From Bacillus methanolicus (GTDB lineage: Bacteria > Bacillota > Bacilli > Bacillales > Cytobacillaceae): a stretch of 64,000 nucleotides of DNA. The stretch is taken from contig NZ_PNFF01000001.1 of assembly GCF_028888695.1 (NCBI RefSeq), positions 1,683,501 through 1,747,500 of the forward strand, read 5' to 3'. The translations under genes and the position numbers were made by a program. The notes below the pieces were generated by a model, which saw only the letters and a list, made by a program, of their open reading frames with translations, was not told the origin of the DNA and ran no database searches. This document shows, piece by piece, positions 9,423-19,164 of the stretch. Each line of letters begins with the position of its first letter. The first letter of the stretch is position 1.

Positions 9423-9461
9423 GGGTCTGACACCCTTGCCTGAAGGAAGGGGTCTGACCCC
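9423..9461. repeat. Pair of GGGTCTGACCC-type palindromes
   Basis: Two short near-palindromes, GGGTCTGACACCC at 9423-9435 and GGGGTCTGACCCC at 9449-9461, lie just after the dinG stop. Such GGGGTCTGACCCC words are, from memory, frequent between Bacillus genes. The pair could also fold and act at the dinG 3' end. Confidence 0.6.
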
Positions 9462-9470
9462 ACCAAATGA

Positions 9471-12281
9471 TCAAAGCCAGCTGTGAATGAAGTGAACTAA
9501 CTCATCGATATTGCTTTTCTTGACAGGTATTTTTGGAATTGAATTTAAGAATGTTTTTCCATATCTTGTTGTAATGATTCTTTTGTCAAAGACGACAATA
9601 ATTCCCCGGTCCTGTTCAGATCGTATCAGCCTGCCAAACCCCTGTTTAAAGCGGATCACTGCTTCCGGCAAGGAATAGTCGGAAAATGGATTGCCGCCAT
9701 TCTTTTTTATCGCTTCGCATTTTGCTTGAATGATCGGTTCATCAGGCGGAGAAAAAGGCAGCCTTACAATAATCAGGCATGACAAGTCTTCTCCGGGAAT
9801 ATCAACGCCTTCCCAAAAACTGTTCGTACCAAACAGGATCGCTTTGTCAAATCGCTGAAAATTTCGTGTAAGCCTTGTTCTGCTTCCGCCTGAGATCCCT
9901 TGGGCAATTAAAACATAGTCTTCTAAAAACCCGCTTTCCTTCATCAGTTCATACGTTTTTTTCAGCATATCATAAGCTGTAAACAATATAAGCATTCTTC
10001 CTTTAGTTGCTTCCGCAATGGAAATGATATGCTCAGCAATCGAAGCGGTATATTCTTCCGCGGAGACCGCATTTATTTCGGGAAGATCTTCAGGTATAAC
10101 GAGTTGAACTTGTTCAGAATAACGAAACGGCGAAGCAATTGTTTCCACATAATAATCATAATTTTCAAGACCAAGCTCTCTTACGATAAATTTAAATGAG
10201 TTATTTACGGTTAACGTTGCAGATGTAAGGACTACACTCTTTTTAACATCGAAAAACTGCTGCTTCAAATAAGAAGAAACATGAATAGGCTGAGCATAAA
10301 CAGCAGTAGCATTTTGAAATGCTCTTACGTCCGTCTCAATCCATATAACATGCTCCGGCTGCTGGATAATAAACAGGTGCTTAACGGCATCTTTGACTTC
10401 CTTCAAATCTTCCAGAAAAGAAGCCATATCTTCAAGCATCCCTTTTTGTTTCCCGGATAGCTCATCTTTCAATTGTTTGATGACATTTAACCGTTTTTCA
10501 AAAAGGCAAATCAGGTCATTTAATAAAAATAAAATTCGCTCCGAAACGGCTTGTAAAGCGTTCCATTCCTTCCCGGACTCATCGTTTGTTAACCGGTATT
10601 TTATTTTGTTAAAGGACAAGCTTTTATCCTTTGTTTTTTTTCCTGCATAAAAACTGATTGTTTTAAATAACTCATCCAATTCAAACGACAAATCCGATAT
10701 CGTTTGGTTGACTTCAAACGTATGAACAATATCGCTGGAAGTCCAATTAAGGTCATTCAACAGCTGTTCGAACTTATAAAACAGTTGTTTCTGCTCATAA
10801 GTACCAAGCCTGCCCAGCAGATGCCTGATTGCCAAATAATCAAGCGAAATGCCAAACTGTTTGCCTGCAGATTTTTCAAACTGATGGCCTTCATCAATAA
10901 TCGCATAATGATATTCAGGAAGAATCGATTGTTCTGACACTGCATCAGAAAGGAGAAGAGCGTGATTGGTAATGATGAGATCAGCTGATTGCGCTTCATT
11001 TCTTGCTCTTAAATAATAGTCATGAGAAAGCCATGCCTTCCCTTGAAGAAATGAAGTCTCATCATTCTTAATTTGATTCCAAAAAAGTCTGCCTCCGCTT
11101 GACAAGTTCAGCTCTTCATAGTCGCCTGTTTCCGTTTCTAGCAGCCATATGAGGATTTGCATTTTTGTTAAGCACGTATCGTAATTATCGTCCTCTTCTT
11201 TTAAAGAGAGCTCAAATTTATAAAGGCTGATATAGTGATTTCTTCCTTTTAAAAGAACAGTTTTTACCGGAAAGCTGAACATCTTATTTAATAGGGGGAT
11301 GTCCCGTGTTAAAAGCTGTTCTTGAAGCTGGATTGTATATGTGCTGATCACAACAGGCTCATTTTTCAGCCTTGAAAAAATGGCGGCCGGAATAAGATAG
11401 GCGAGTGATTTTCCAACTCCTGTACCTGCCTCAATTAATGAATGCTGCTGATTTAATAAAGAACGGTAAACAGTATCCATCATTTGAAACTGCCCGGTTC
11501 GTTTTTCAAATACATGAAACGCTTTTTGAAAAAGGGCTTCTTTACTTTCAATATCAAAAGGATACTCAATATGAGATGAATTTGAAACATCCTTCGGAAA
11601 ATTCTTTTTCTTTTTTAAGGCAATACCGCGAAAGATTTCAATGGATTCAGGCAAAATTTCAATTGTTCGTTCCTTATTCAAAATCATATCTCCGAGCAGC
11701 ATATGTAAATCACTCTTAAGCCCATCAGAAAGCTTATAAAGCTGACGCATTGTGCATAAAGGTATTTTTTGAAGCTTGTCAAGTAAAATTAACAGAAGCT
11801 CCGCTGTCACGTATGCATCACTGTCAGCTTGATGGGGACGGTCATGAGATAATTTCTCCCTTACAGCTAAATCAGATAGTTTATAGCTGTCGGCAGTAGG
11901 CAACAGAATTCTGGCTAGTTCAACCGTATCCAGCACAGGGCCGAAAAATCCTTCATATCCCGCATTAATAAGTTCTTCCTGAAGAAACGACAAATCAAAG
12001 AGAACGTTATGTGCAACAAAATAAGCGTCATCAAGAATGGTTAATATTTTGGGAGCAATTTCCGAAAAAAGCGGAGCATCCTTAACCATTTCATCGCTGA
12101 TTCCTGTAAGCTCTTCGATAAAAGGCGGAATCTCTTGTTCAGGATTTACATAAGACGAGTATTGTTCAATAATTTTTCCATTCTCGATTACAACCGCCGC
12201 AAACTGAATGATCCTGTCTCCTCTTTTAGGAGCATTGCCGGTTGTCTCCAAATCAATAACTGCGAATTTATGTTGATTCAT
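9471..12281 (-). CDS. dinG: DinG-family 3'-5' exonuclease with helicase domain
   Basis: The 936-residue protein joins a DnaQ-like DEDDh exonuclease (DLETTG at residues 10-15, HNVLFDLSF at about 91-99, HQADSDA at about 150-156) to an XPD-like helicase region (Walker A EAGTGVGKS at about 284-292, DEGH box, GTNSFWEGVDIPG and the late motif QGFGRLIRS). Firmicute DinG proteins of this type act as 3'-5' exonucleases and lack the iron-sulfur cluster of E. coli DinG; I see no four-cysteine cluster between the helicase motifs. The ATG at 12281 follows GAGGTG; the longer frame is not supported. It heads the dinG-ypmA-ypmB-aspB cluster. Confidence 0.93.
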   Translation of the reverse strand: MNQHKFAVIDLETTGNAPKRGDRIIQFAAVVIENGKIIEQYSSYVNPEQEIPPFIEELTGISDEMVKDAPLFSEIAPKILTILDDAYFVAHNVLFDLSFLQEELINAGYEGFFGPVLDTVELARILLPTADSYKLSDLAVREKLSHDRPHQADSDAYVTAELLLILLDKLQKIPLCTMRQLYKLSDGLKSDLHMLLGDMILNKERTIEILPESIEIFRGIALKKKKNFPKDVSNSSHIEYPFDIESKEALFQKAFHVFEKRTGQFQMMDTVYRSLLNQQHSLIEAGTGVGKSLAYLIPAAIFSRLKNEPVVISTYTIQLQEQLLTRDIPLLNKMFSFPVKTVLLKGRNHYISLYKFELSLKEEDDNYDTCLTKMQILIWLLETETGDYEELNLSSGGRLFWNQIKNDETSFLQGKAWLSHDYYLRARNEAQSADLIITNHALLLSDAVSEQSILPEYHYAIIDEGHQFEKSAGKQFGISLDYLAIRHLLGRLGTYEQKQLFYKFEQLLNDLNWTSSDIVHTFEVNQTISDLSFELDELFKTISFYAGKKTKDKSLSFNKIKYRLTNDESGKEWNALQAVSERILFLLNDLICLFEKRLNVIKQLKDELSGKQKGMLEDMASFLEDLKEVKDAVKHLFIIQQPEHVIWIETDVRAFQNATAVYAQPIHVSSYLKQQFFDVKKSVVLTSATLTVNNSFKFIVRELGLENYDYYVETIASPFRYSEQVQLVIPEDLPEINAVSAEEYTASIAEHIISIAEATKGRMLILFTAYDMLKKTYELMKESGFLEDYVLIAQGISGGSRTRLTRNFQRFDKAILFGTNSFWEGVDIPGEDLSCLIIVRLPFSPPDEPIIQAKCEAIKKNGGNPFSDYSLPEAVIRFKQGFGRLIRSEQDRGIIVVFDKRIITTRYGKTFLNSIPKIPVKKSNIDELVHFIHSWL

Positions 12282-12388
12282 TATGAAACACCTCAAATAT
12301 TCAATCAAAGCAACGGTACCATAAAACAGAAAAAAGTAAAAGATCACTTGCACCGTCTATTGTTTTTTCACCCAAAGATCAAGAAGAA

Positions 12389-12412
12389 AACCCCCTGAAA
12401 TAAAAGGGGGTT
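12389..12412 (-). terminator. Terminator after panD
   Basis: An eight-base-pair GC-rich stem (12389-12396 with 12405-12412) includes the last bases of the panD stop codon and is followed by TTCTTCTT on the minus strand. It separates the pan operon from dinG. Confidence 0.85.
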
Positions 12413-12794
12413 AGAGAATTGTTTTTTCCGGTTCAGCGTGGAGCAGTTCGACAATTTTATTGTTTTCATCCATAATGGCCACTTTCGGTTTATGCGTTTT
12501 TACTTTCTCTTCAGGAACCATTACATAGGAAATAATAATGACAACATCGCCTTCCTGAACTAGACGGGCAGCTGCCCCGTTCAAACAAACAACTCCGCTT
12601 CCTCTTTTTCCGGGAATAATATATGTTTCAAAGCGGGCTCCGTTGTTATTGTTGACAATTTGCACTTTTTCGTTTGGAACCATGCCGACAGCATCCAGAA
12701 TATCTTCATCTATTGTAATGCTGCCAACATAATTTAGATTTGCCTCTGTTACTCTGGCACGATGGATTTTTGCATTCATCATGGTGCGAAACAT
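12411..12794 (-). CDS. panD: Aspartate 1-decarboxylase
   Basis: PanD makes beta-alanine from aspartate for pantothenate synthesis. It is a pyruvoyl enzyme: the proenzyme is cut between Gly24 and Ser25 in NYVGSITID, and that motif is intact here. The length of 127 residues is normal. The start ATG follows TAGGAGGAAG. It is the last gene of panB-panC-panD, 12 bases after panC. Confidence 0.97.
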   Translation of the reverse strand: MFRTMMNAKIHRARVTEANLNYVGSITIDEDILDAVGMVPNEKVQIVNNNNGARFETYIIPGKRGSGVVCLNGAAARLVQEGDVVIIISYVMVPEEKVKTHKPKVAIMDENNKIVELLHAEPEKTIL

Positions 12795-12806
12795 TTCTTC
12801 TTCCTC

Positions 12807-13661
12807 CTATTCATTCACTGTAACGATAATATTATCGATTAAACGTGCCCGGGAAAACTTAACAGCTAGAGCAATAATAATTTTCCCCTGAATCTTTGAT
12901 ACTGGCTTTAATTCCGGATATGAGTAGATTTCAATATAGTCAATAATTCCAGATGTTTGGCCGGAAATATGCTGAGCCATCGAAGAGATAATTCTCTCCG
13001 GATCTCTGACTCCTTCATTGATCATATGTTCCGCCAATTTTAAACTTTCATATAAAGCCGGAGCCTGTTTCCTTTCTTCCGGAAGCAAGTTGACGTTTCT
13101 TGAGCTTTTTGCCAAGCCGTCCGCTTCCCGAACGGTTTCAACAGGCACTAACTTAATCGGGAAATGAAAATCATGAATTAATCCGTCTACAACAGCAACC
13201 TGCTGCGCATCTTTCATACCGAAGTAAGCACGGTCAGGCATTACAATGTTAAACAGCTTTGAAAGCACTGTAGCAACCCCATCGAAATGGCCCGGACGCG
13301 ATCTTCCGCAAAGAACCTCCGTACGGTCTTGGACAATGACTTTAACAGATGGAGTGCTTGGATACATTTCGTCCACATCCGGGTAAAAAAAGTAGTCGAC
13401 TCCGGATTCTTCTGCGACCTTCTTATCACGCTCAAAATCTCTCGGATATGCATCAAGATCTTCAGATGGTCCAAATTGGAGCGGATTCACGAACACACTC
13501 AAAACAACGATATCATTCTCTTGTCTTGCTCTCTTTAACAAAGACATATGTCCTTCATGCAAATACCCCATCGTTGGAACAAAGCCGATTGATTTTTGAT
13601 TATTTCTTTCTCTAATGATTTGTTTTTGCATTTCGGCAATTTTCGTTATAACTTTCATCAT
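12807..13661 (-). CDS. panC: Pantothenate synthetase (pantoate-beta-alanine ligase)
   Basis: PanC condenses pantoate and beta-alanine with ATP hydrolysis. The 284 residues contain the nucleotidyl-transferase signature [13 protein letters not shown], the FVNPLQF segment, [14 protein letters not shown] and the KMSKS-like GLAKSSRNV. The start ATG overlaps the panB stop as ATGA, implying translational coupling; a second ATG follows directly. All three enzymes of the pantoate and beta-alanine branch (panB, panC, panD) are together here. Confidence 0.97.
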   Translation of the reverse strand: MMKVITKIAEMQKQIIRERNNQKSIGFVPTMGYLHEGHMSLLKRARQENDIVVLSVFVNPLQFGPSEDLDAYPRDFERDKKVAEESGVDYFFYPDVDEMYPSTPSVKVIVQDRTEVLCGRSRPGHFDGVATVLSKLFNIVMPDRAYFGMKDAQQVAVVDGLIHDFHFPIKLVPVETVREADGLAKSSRNVNLLPEERKQAPALYESLKLAEHMINEGVRDPERIISSMAQHISGQTSGIIDYIEIYSYPELKPVSKIQGKIIIALAVKFSRARLIDNIIVTVNE

Positions 13662-14491
13662 TTTCCTCCATAAAGTGCTGCCAGCTCTTCGTCTTTCATT
13701 GAAAAACTGTGCTTGTCCTCAGGGAACGCGCCTAATTTTACTTCAGCAACGTACGCGCTGAGGCCTGACTGCACAAGTTCATTTACATTCACATATTGTT
13801 TTACGAATTTCGGCACCTTCTCTACGCCGTAAGTTAACACATCATGATATACAAGAACTTGACCGTCGCAATCCGGTCCTGCCCCAATTCCTATGGTAGG
13901 GATGGTAAGCAAGCTTGAAATTTCTTCTGCCAACTGTTTCGGAACACATTCCAAAACGAGCGCAAACGCACCTGCCTCTTCTACCTTTTTGGCATCCTTA
14001 ATTAATTTTCGGGCAGCTTCCGCACTTTTTCCTTGAACTTTGTAACCGCCGAGTACACCGACAGATTGTGGTGTCAGCCCGAGGTGGGCGACAACCGGAA
14101 TACCGGCTCCTGTCAGCGCTTTTATCTTTTCCGTAACGTCATCGGCACCTTCAAGTTTGACTGCATGGGCTCCCGTTGCTTGTATCAGCCTTGCACCATT
14201 TATAAGTGTATCACGGACAGACAAATGATAACTCATAAACGGCATATCAACGACGATAAACGTATTCGGTGCTCCTCTTTTTACGGCTTTGGCGTGATGG
14301 ATCATATCCTCTAGTGTAACAGGAACGGTAGATTCGTATCCGAGTACAACCATTCCTAAAGAGTCACCAACCAGAATCATATCTACCCCGGCTTTTTCGG
14401 CTTGTTTCGCAGAAGGGTAGTCATAAGCCGTCAGCACGACAATTTTTTCATTTGCAGTTTTCATTTTAATAAAATCAGTTGTTTGCTTCAT
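13658..14491 (-). CDS. panB: 3-methyl-2-oxobutanoate hydroxymethyltransferase
   Basis: PanB transfers a one-carbon unit from methylenetetrahydrofolate to ketoisovalerate, giving ketopantoate. The 277-residue protein shows TAYDYPSAK, the metal-binding LVGDSLGMV and VDMPFMSY segments, KLEGA and GHLGLTPQS-like AHLGLTPQS, all expected for the family. The ATG at 14491 follows GAGGAGAATAG. It is the first gene of the pan operon and is preceded by a structured leader of roughly 190 bases with a terminator-like hairpin, so expression may be controlled by attenuation. Confidence 0.96.
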   Translation of the reverse strand: MKQTTDFIKMKTANEKIVVLTAYDYPSAKQAEKAGVDMILVGDSLGMVVLGYESTVPVTLEDMIHHAKAVKRGAPNTFIVVDMPFMSYHLSVRDTLINGARLIQATGAHAVKLEGADDVTEKIKALTGAGIPVVAHLGLTPQSVGVLGGYKVQGKSAEAARKLIKDAKKVEEAGAFALVLECVPKQLAEEISSLLTIPTIGIGAGPDCDGQVLVYHDVLTYGVEKVPKFVKQYVNVNELVQSGLSAYVAEVKLGAFPEDKHSFSMKDEELAALYGGK

Positions 14492-14540
14492 CTATTCTCC
14501 TCCTCATTTTTGGAAAAGAGGCGATAAAACAATACAAAAA

Positions 14541-14565
14541 GGATCCTTTTTAGGCAGAAGGATCC
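14541..14565 (-). terminator. Attenuator-like terminator in the panB leader
   Basis: A perfect eight-base-pair stem GGATCCTT/AAGGATCC (14541-14548 with 14558-14565) is followed by TTTTTGTATTG on the minus strand (14540 downwards). It lies about 50 bases before panB and after birA has already been closed by another hairpin, so it would stop transcription inside the panB leader. Confidence 0.75.
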
Positions 14566-14682
14566 CGTTGCAAACAAATCAGTTATTGTTTCATCCCTCT
14601 GTCCCGGTCCTTAACGGATCTAGGCAGAAATATGTTTTTGAAAAAATAGAAAAGGTGCAGTTCTTGTCGAGATACTGCCCAG
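14541..14682 (-). ncRNA. Structured panB leader, candidate pan motif
   Basis: From a probable start near 14680 to the attenuator, the leader has a conserved-looking purine-rich segment (GGACCGGGACAGAGGGATGA, about 14592-14611 on the minus strand) flanked by two copies of TTCTGCCTA (one at the distal stem, one about 45 bases earlier). It does not contain the T-box GGUGGNACC core. The pan RNA motif is known upstream of panB in Firmicutes (Rfam, Weinberg and colleagues). I infer this may be that motif from position and folding only and cannot confirm the covariance pattern. Confidence 0.5.
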
Positions 14683-14686
14683 TGTG

Positions 14687-14694
14687 ATTATAAC
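14687..14694 (-). promoter_or_regulatory. Possible extended -10 promoter for panB
   Basis: The minus strand reads TGTTATAAT here, with TATAAT at 14692-14687 and a TG one base before it, as in extended -10 sites. No good -35 is visible. It is just after the birA terminator hairpin, so panB may have its own promoter. Confidence 0.45.
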
Positions 14695-14696
14695 AA

Positions 14697-14715
14697 AATA
14701 GCGCCTCAGCGGCTA
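14697..14715 (-). terminator. Hairpin after birA
   Basis: The minus strand has a short GC-containing hairpin directly after the birA stop, with a five-base outer stem (TAGC/GCTA type) and TTTTGTT after it. It probably ends the ypjD-birA operon. Confidence 0.5.
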
Positions 14716-15708
14716 TTATAATATTTTTCCGGTTAAATCGATATCAGCAGAGAATACATGATGAACTGTGCCGTTATCATCTTCAATCATTAAAACGCCG
14801 TCATCGGTAATCCCTAAAGCTCGTCCGGAAATATTGCCGGATAATGTTCTGGCAATTATCTTTTTGCCAATGCTGACCGCGTAGCTTTCCCATAAAAGCT
14901 TGATCGGATAAAATCCTTTTTCCAAATAAAGCAAATATAGTTTTTCAATGTTGGAAAGTACTGCTCTTATGATCGCAGGCCTTGAAATGTACCCGCCTTT
15001 TTCAATTGATAGGGAAGTAGCGGTTGAGCGAATATATTCCGGAAAATCGCTAGCCTTTTGATTTACATTCATGCCAATGCCGATAATGATCGTTTTGACT
15101 CTGTCTGCTTCTGCTTGCAGCTCTGTCAGAATTCCGGTTACTTTTTTGCCGTTTATTAAAATATCATTCGGCCATTTAATTTTCGGCGATAAAGCAGTTA
15201 TTTCCTCAATTGCTTGAACAACCGCAACAGCTGTCAATAACGTAAGCTGCGGCGCTTTAGTAGGCAAAATATTTGGCCTCAAGATTACGCTCATCCATAT
15301 TCCGGTGTATTTTGGTGAATACCATTTCCGGTCCATTCTTCCCCGCCCTGACAACTGTTCTTCAGCGAGAACGACTGTTCCTTCGGGTGCTCCATCATAG
15401 GCAAGCCGATGTGCAATTTTCTGGGTGGAATCGACGCTTTCTTCGTAATGGATTTGCTGGCCAAGAAAATCAGTCTTTAATCCAAGCCTGATCTCGTCAG
15501 GTGTTATATTTTCAGGAGTTTTAATAATCCGGTAACCTTTTCTTCTGACCGCTTCAAGAATAAATCCCTCTTTCCTGAGATCTTCGATATGCTTCCAAAC
15601 TGCTGTCCTCGAACAGCCAATTAAATCTGCTAAATACTGGCCGGATAAAAATTCTCCATCTGCACGTGTAAAGGCATCAAGCAGTTTCTTTCTCAATTCT
15701 GATTGCAC
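14716..15708 (-). CDS. birA: Biotin-protein ligase and biotin operon repressor
   Basis: BirA attaches biotin to carboxylases and, with biotinyl-AMP, represses biotin genes. The 330-residue protein has an N-terminal winged helix (LIGCSRTAVWKHIEDLRKEGF), a ligase core with GRGRMDRKW (biotinyl-AMP loop) and IKWPNDI, and a small C-terminal domain. The frame opens at a GTG at 15720, but this abuts the Shine-Dalgarno sequence AAAGGAG. The GTG at 15708 has better spacing and matches the family N-terminus (xxSxLRK). It overlaps the end of cca by 16 bases. It is the last gene of the dapB-bsh-cca operon. Confidence 0.93.
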   Translation of the reverse strand: MQSELRKKLLDAFTRADGEFLSGQYLADLIGCSRTAVWKHIEDLRKEGFILEAVRRKGYRIIKTPENITPDEIRLGLKTDFLGQQIHYEESVDSTQKIAHRLAYDGAPEGTVVLAEEQLSGRGRMDRKWYSPKYTGIWMSVILRPNILPTKAPQLTLLTAVAVVQAIEEITALSPKIKWPNDILINGKKVTGILTELQAEADRVKTIIIGIGMNVNQKASDFPEYIRSTATSLSIEKGGYISRPAIIRAVLSNIEKLYLLYLEKGFYPIKLLWESYAVSIGKKIIARTLSGNISGRALGITDDGVLMIEDDNGTVHHVFSADIDLTGKIL

Positions 15709-16889
15709 TTGATTACCCACTCCTTTATCTTTTCTTTCTGATTAAGAAGCTCCCCGTTAAGCACTGCATCTTCCATTTTTTGAAATAGCTCTTTTACCCA
15801 TGGCCCTCCTTTTCGATCGAGCCACTTCATAAGCTCACTGCCCGTGGCTTGCAGCTCGGATCTGTCTTTAATAGGAAGCCTGTCATACACTCCAATCCAT
15901 TTTTCCGCTGAAGAAGTATCATTTCCGGTTATTACATTCAGCAAATTTTCTGTATGGAAAATAACTTCTTTCTTCGCTTCGAAAAGCTCTCTGTTCGTCC
16001 ATTCTGTATCCAGCCTGGCACATACATAATGAACAATTTTCTGTATCATTTTTATTTTCTTTACAGGGAGCTTCCATTTTCTTAGGAATTCTTCGATCAA
16101 TCGGTTTTTCAATCCGAGCCTGTATATTAACAGCACCCACATTTCCAAAGCGGAAAGACGATCAAACGGATCTTGAAGCATTTTCTCTAAATCGTTCCGA
16201 CAATTTTCAAGTCCCGGAAGATATAGAAACAACTCCGTTTCGATTATTAACTGTAAAGCCTCTCTTCTATTTTCACCTTTTAGCAGTTTCTCAAACTCTA
16301 CAGCTTTTCTTTCAACGGCAATTTCTTTTAATAGATGATTATTTTCTTTCAGAGCCCTTTTCGTTGAATCTTCGAGGGTGAATGACAGCTGGCTGACAAA
16401 ACGGATCGCTCTCATCATTCGTAAAGCATCCTCGCTGAATCTTTCATGCGGGATGCCGACCGTTTTAATCCGTTTTTCGCGAATATCCTTTTGACCGTCA
16501 AAAGGATCAATTAATTTTCCATCCTTGTCCATTGCAATTGCATTCATTGTAAAATCGCGCCGCTTCAAATCTTCATTTAATGACCGAATGAACGTAACAC
16601 CTGCAGGCCTTCTAAAATCCTCATATTTATCTTCCATTCGAAAAGTTGTTACTTCATACGGTGTTCCATTAAAAATAACAAGTATTGTTCCATGCTCAAT
16701 TCCTACATCAACGGTTTTCGGGAAGATCATTTTTACTTCGTCCGGTGTCGCCGATGTTGCAATATCCACATCTTCGATCGGCTTTTCGAGGAGATAATCT
16801 CTGACACACCCTCCGACAAAATATGCCTCAAAACCGGCATTCTCAATTTTTTCAAGAACAGGCTTTGCTTTCTCAAATACGGGAATCAT
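15693..16889 (-). CDS. cca: CCA-adding tRNA nucleotidyltransferase
   Basis: Adds the 3' CCA end to tRNAs. The 398-residue class II enzyme has the nucleotidyltransferase motif GGCVRDYLL with the metal ligands DVDIAT, then [11 protein letters not shown] and the ATP/CTP-selecting [12 protein letters not shown]. The start overlaps bshA. Two adjacent ATGs (16892, 16889) follow AGGTG; 16889 has the better spacing, and a GTG at 16898 is also in frame. The gene is tightly packed between bshA and birA. Confidence 0.94.
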   Translation of the reverse strand: MIPVFEKAKPVLEKIENAGFEAYFVGGCVRDYLLEKPIEDVDIATSATPDEVKMIFPKTVDVGIEHGTILVIFNGTPYEVTTFRMEDKYEDFRRPAGVTFIRSLNEDLKRRDFTMNAIAMDKDGKLIDPFDGQKDIREKRIKTVGIPHERFSEDALRMMRAIRFVSQLSFTLEDSTKRALKENNHLLKEIAVERKAVEFEKLLKGENRREALQLIIETELFLYLPGLENCRNDLEKMLQDPFDRLSALEMWVLLIYRLGLKNRLIEEFLRKWKLPVKKIKMIQKIVHYVCARLDTEWTNRELFEAKKEVIFHTENLLNVITGNDTSSAEKWIGVYDRLPIKDRSELQATGSELMKWLDRKGGPWVKELFQKMEDAVLNGELLNQKEKIKEWVIKCNQN

Positions 16890-18027
16890 CATTTTCACCT
16901 GTATTCAGTAGTTTATAATAGATCTCTTCATAATAAGAGACTGCCAGTTCTGCATTGAATTTCTGTTTTACCGTTTCAATTGAATGATCTGAAAACCTCT
17001 TGTGCAGGTCAGAGTTTGTCAAAATTTGCATCGATTTTTCAAAATAGTCATCAATGTTTCCAAGTTCACAAATAAATCCCGTATAACCGTCTTTAATGAC
17101 TTCAGGAATGCCTCCGACATTCGTTCCGATACAAGGAACCCCGCAGGCCATAGCTTCAAGAGCAACAAGCCCAAAGCTTTCCTTCGTAGATAAAAGCAGC
17201 TTCAGATCGCTTATCGAATAAAGTTCTTGAAGGTTTTCCTGTTTGCCTAGAAAATGGACCTTGTCATTTAATCCGAGATCCTTCACCAGCTTGCTTACAA
17301 CTGTCATTTCAGGCCCGTCGCCGACAAGGAGCAGCTTCGCAGGCAATTTTTCCGCAACTCTGGCAAATGTTTTTACAACATCAGGAACGCGCTTTACCGA
17401 CCTGAAATTAGAAACATGAATCAATACTTTTTCATTTGGCTGAATACCGTATTCCATCCGTAAATGGTTCGAATCAACCTTTTGATATACCCGTTCGTCT
17501 ACAAAGTTATAAACGGTTTCAATCTTTTTATTCGGCTTTAATAATTCATATGTTTGTTCCTTTAACGCATGGGATACGGCTGTAACAGCATCCGATTTTT
17601 CGATTCCAAACTTAATCGCATCCGCTAAAGAAGGATCATATCCTAGAACAGTAATATCTGTTCCATGGAGTGTCGTTACAATTTTTAATTCTTTTTCGCA
17701 CATTTGTTTCGCTAAAATCGCACAGACCGCATGGGGAATCGCATAATGAACATGAAGCAAATCTAATTGTTCCCAATTAACGACTTCCGCCATTTTGCTT
17801 GCAAGGGCTATATCATATGGCGGATATTGGAATACCGAGTATTGATTTACTTCCACTTGATGAAAATAAATATTGTGGTACATTTTTTTCAGGCGAAAAG
17901 GAAGCCCGGATGAGATAAAATGGATCTCATGTCCGCGCTCCGCCAAAAGCTTGCCTAATTCTGTTGCAACCACACCTGATCCCCCGACAGTTGGATAGCA
18001 AGTAATCCCAATTTTTAGTTTTCTCAT
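16873..18027 (-). CDS. bshA: N-acetyl-alpha-D-glucosaminyl L-malate synthase (bacillithiol synthesis)
   Basis: BshA, a GT4 glycosyltransferase, joins UDP-GlcNAc and L-malate, the first step of bacillithiol synthesis. The 384 residues show the N-terminal [19 protein letters not shown] loop that is typical of Bsh[18 protein letters not shown], and the nucleotide-sugar site [17 protein letters not shown] (E-X7-E). ATG at 18027 overlaps the bshB1 stop as ATGA, so translation is probably coupled. Synthase and deacetylase are adjacent; the final ligase gene bshC is not in this window. Confidence 0.96.
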   Translation of the reverse strand: MRKLKIGITCYPTVGGSGVVATELGKLLAERGHEIHFISSGLPFRLKKMYHNIYFHQVEVNQYSVFQYPPYDIALASKMAEVVNWEQLDLLHVHYAIPHAVCAILAKQMCEKELKIVTTLHGTDITVLGYDPSLADAIKFGIEKSDAVTAVSHALKEQTYELLKPNKKIETVYNFVDERVYQKVDSNHLRMEYGIQPNEKVLIHVSNFRSVKRVPDVVKTFARVAEKLPAKLLLVGDGPEMTVVSKLVKDLGLNDKVHFLGKQENLQELYSISDLKLLLSTKESFGLVALEAMACGVPCIGTNVGGIPEVIKDGYTGFICELGNIDDYFEKSMQILTNSDLHKRFSDHSIETVKQKFNAELAVSYYEEIYYKLLNTGENDDSRI

Positions 18028-18749
18028 TTTTTATCCCCTATTAAATCATAATTTATAAGAAAAGGCTTTGCAGTTTTGAACCCTTCGGCAAAAGCTACCC
18101 CTGCCTCTTTGCCAAACATTCTTTCTCTAGCTTCAACCGCTTCAATATATCCGTTTACAAGCGGAGTCTCAAAGCTTTCTTTGCTTTTTACAAATTGGCT
18201 TTCGTACGCTTTAAGTGCTGCAATTTTTTTGTCGATAAAAGCAGAAATATCGATAACAAAGTCAGGAACATGAAACCCGTTGATCATATAGAAATAAATA
18301 TTGTCCACTTTATGGGGTTTAGGAACTCCATTCGTTTCAAACTTTTTAATTCCTGCAGAAAAAACCGCCTCTTTAACAAGGCGGGCGCAATTACCATGGT
18401 CGGGGTGGCGGTCTTCAAAATAAGGGGCAAATACAATTTTCGGGCGATAGCGGCGGATGACATCCGCCACTTTCGCTATGTATGCTTCATTGAGAAAAAG
18501 CCCTCGGTCCGGGATATCTAATGTTTCTCTCACACTTGTACCAAGAATTTCAGCTGCCCTGTTCGCTTCGGTCTGTCGGATTTCAACCGTTCCATTGGAA
18601 GACAGTTCAGCTTTTGTTAAATCACATATTCCAATTTTGTACCCTTTTCTTGCATATTTTGCAATCGTACCTCCCATCCCGATTTCCACATCATCTGCAT
18701 GGGCTCCAAATGCCAGTATATCCAATTGTTGCAATTCCATTCTATTCAC
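18024..18749 (-). CDS. bshB1: N-acetyl-alpha-D-glucosaminyl L-malate deacetylase (bacillithiol synthesis)
   Basis: BshB1 removes the acetyl group from GlcNAc-malate. It is a LmbE/PIG-L zinc enzyme: [12 protein letters not shown] supplies the zinc ligands and catalytic Asp, and RHPDHGN the third ligand. The 241-residue length is normal. The start is taken as the GTG at 18749, with GAGGG six bases before it, overlapping the mgsA end by eight bases. An ATG at 18740 is possible but poorly spaced. It is followed immediately by bshA. Confidence 0.95.
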   Translation of the reverse strand: MNRMELQQLDILAFGAHADDVEIGMGGTIAKYARKGYKIGICDLTKAELSSNGTVEIRQTEANRAAEILGTSVRETLDIPDRGLFLNEAYIAKVADVIRRYRPKIVFAPYFEDRHPDHGNCARLVKEAVFSAGIKKFETNGVPKPHKVDNIYFYMINGFHVPDFVIDISAFIDKKIAALKAYESQFVKSKESFETPLVNGYIEAVEARERMFGKEAGVAFAEGFKTAKPFLINYDLIGDKK

Positions 18750-19152
18750 TGTTTTCCCTCACTATCTTTCGCCACTCTAAATCTCCGCGTTCAAGCCCTT
18801 TGATCAGTATTTCAGCTGTTCCCATATTCGTGGCAAGCGGGATAGAATAGACATCGCAAAGGCGGACTAACGCAGACACATCCGGTTCATGAGGTTGTGC
18901 GGTTAATGGATCGCGAAAAAAGAAAATCATGTCCATTTTATTTTTTGCAATCATAGCACCAATTTCTTGATCCCCGCCAAGCGGGCCAGACTGGAAGCGT
19001 TCAATTGAAAGCCCGGTAGCTTCGTGAATTCTTAGCCCTGTTGTTCCGGTAGCGAATAAATTGTGCTTGGAAAAAATATGTTGATACGCGGTAACAAAAC
19101 TGACTAGATCATCCTTCTTTTTATCATGCGCAATTAATGCGATATTCACCAT
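18742..19152 (-). CDS. mgsA: Methylglyoxal synthase
   Basis: Converts dihydroxyacetone phosphate to methylglyoxal and phosphate, a bypass that relieves sugar-phosphate stress. The 136 residues contain the family signatures [27 protein letters not shown] (phosphate binding and the catalytic Asp region) and [19 protein letters not shown] one codon after the ATG has better spacing from GGGGTGG and could be the true start. Bacillithiol is a cofactor in methylglyoxal detoxification, so being in one operon with bshB1-bshA makes biological sense (known in B. subtilis). Confidence 0.95.
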   Translation of the reverse strand: MVNIALIAHDKKKDDLVSFVTAYQHIFSKHNLFATGTTGLRIHEATGLSIERFQSGPLGGDQEIGAMIAKNKMDMIFFFRDPLTAQPHEPDVSALVRLCDVYSIPLATNMGTAEILIKGLERGDLEWRKIVRENSE

Positions 19153-19164
19153 CCCACCCCATCT

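Noticed and set aside
14492-14715. T-box riboswitch before panB
   Set aside because: The diagnostic GGUGGNACC core and a stem I with specifier loop are not seen; the leader is also too short.
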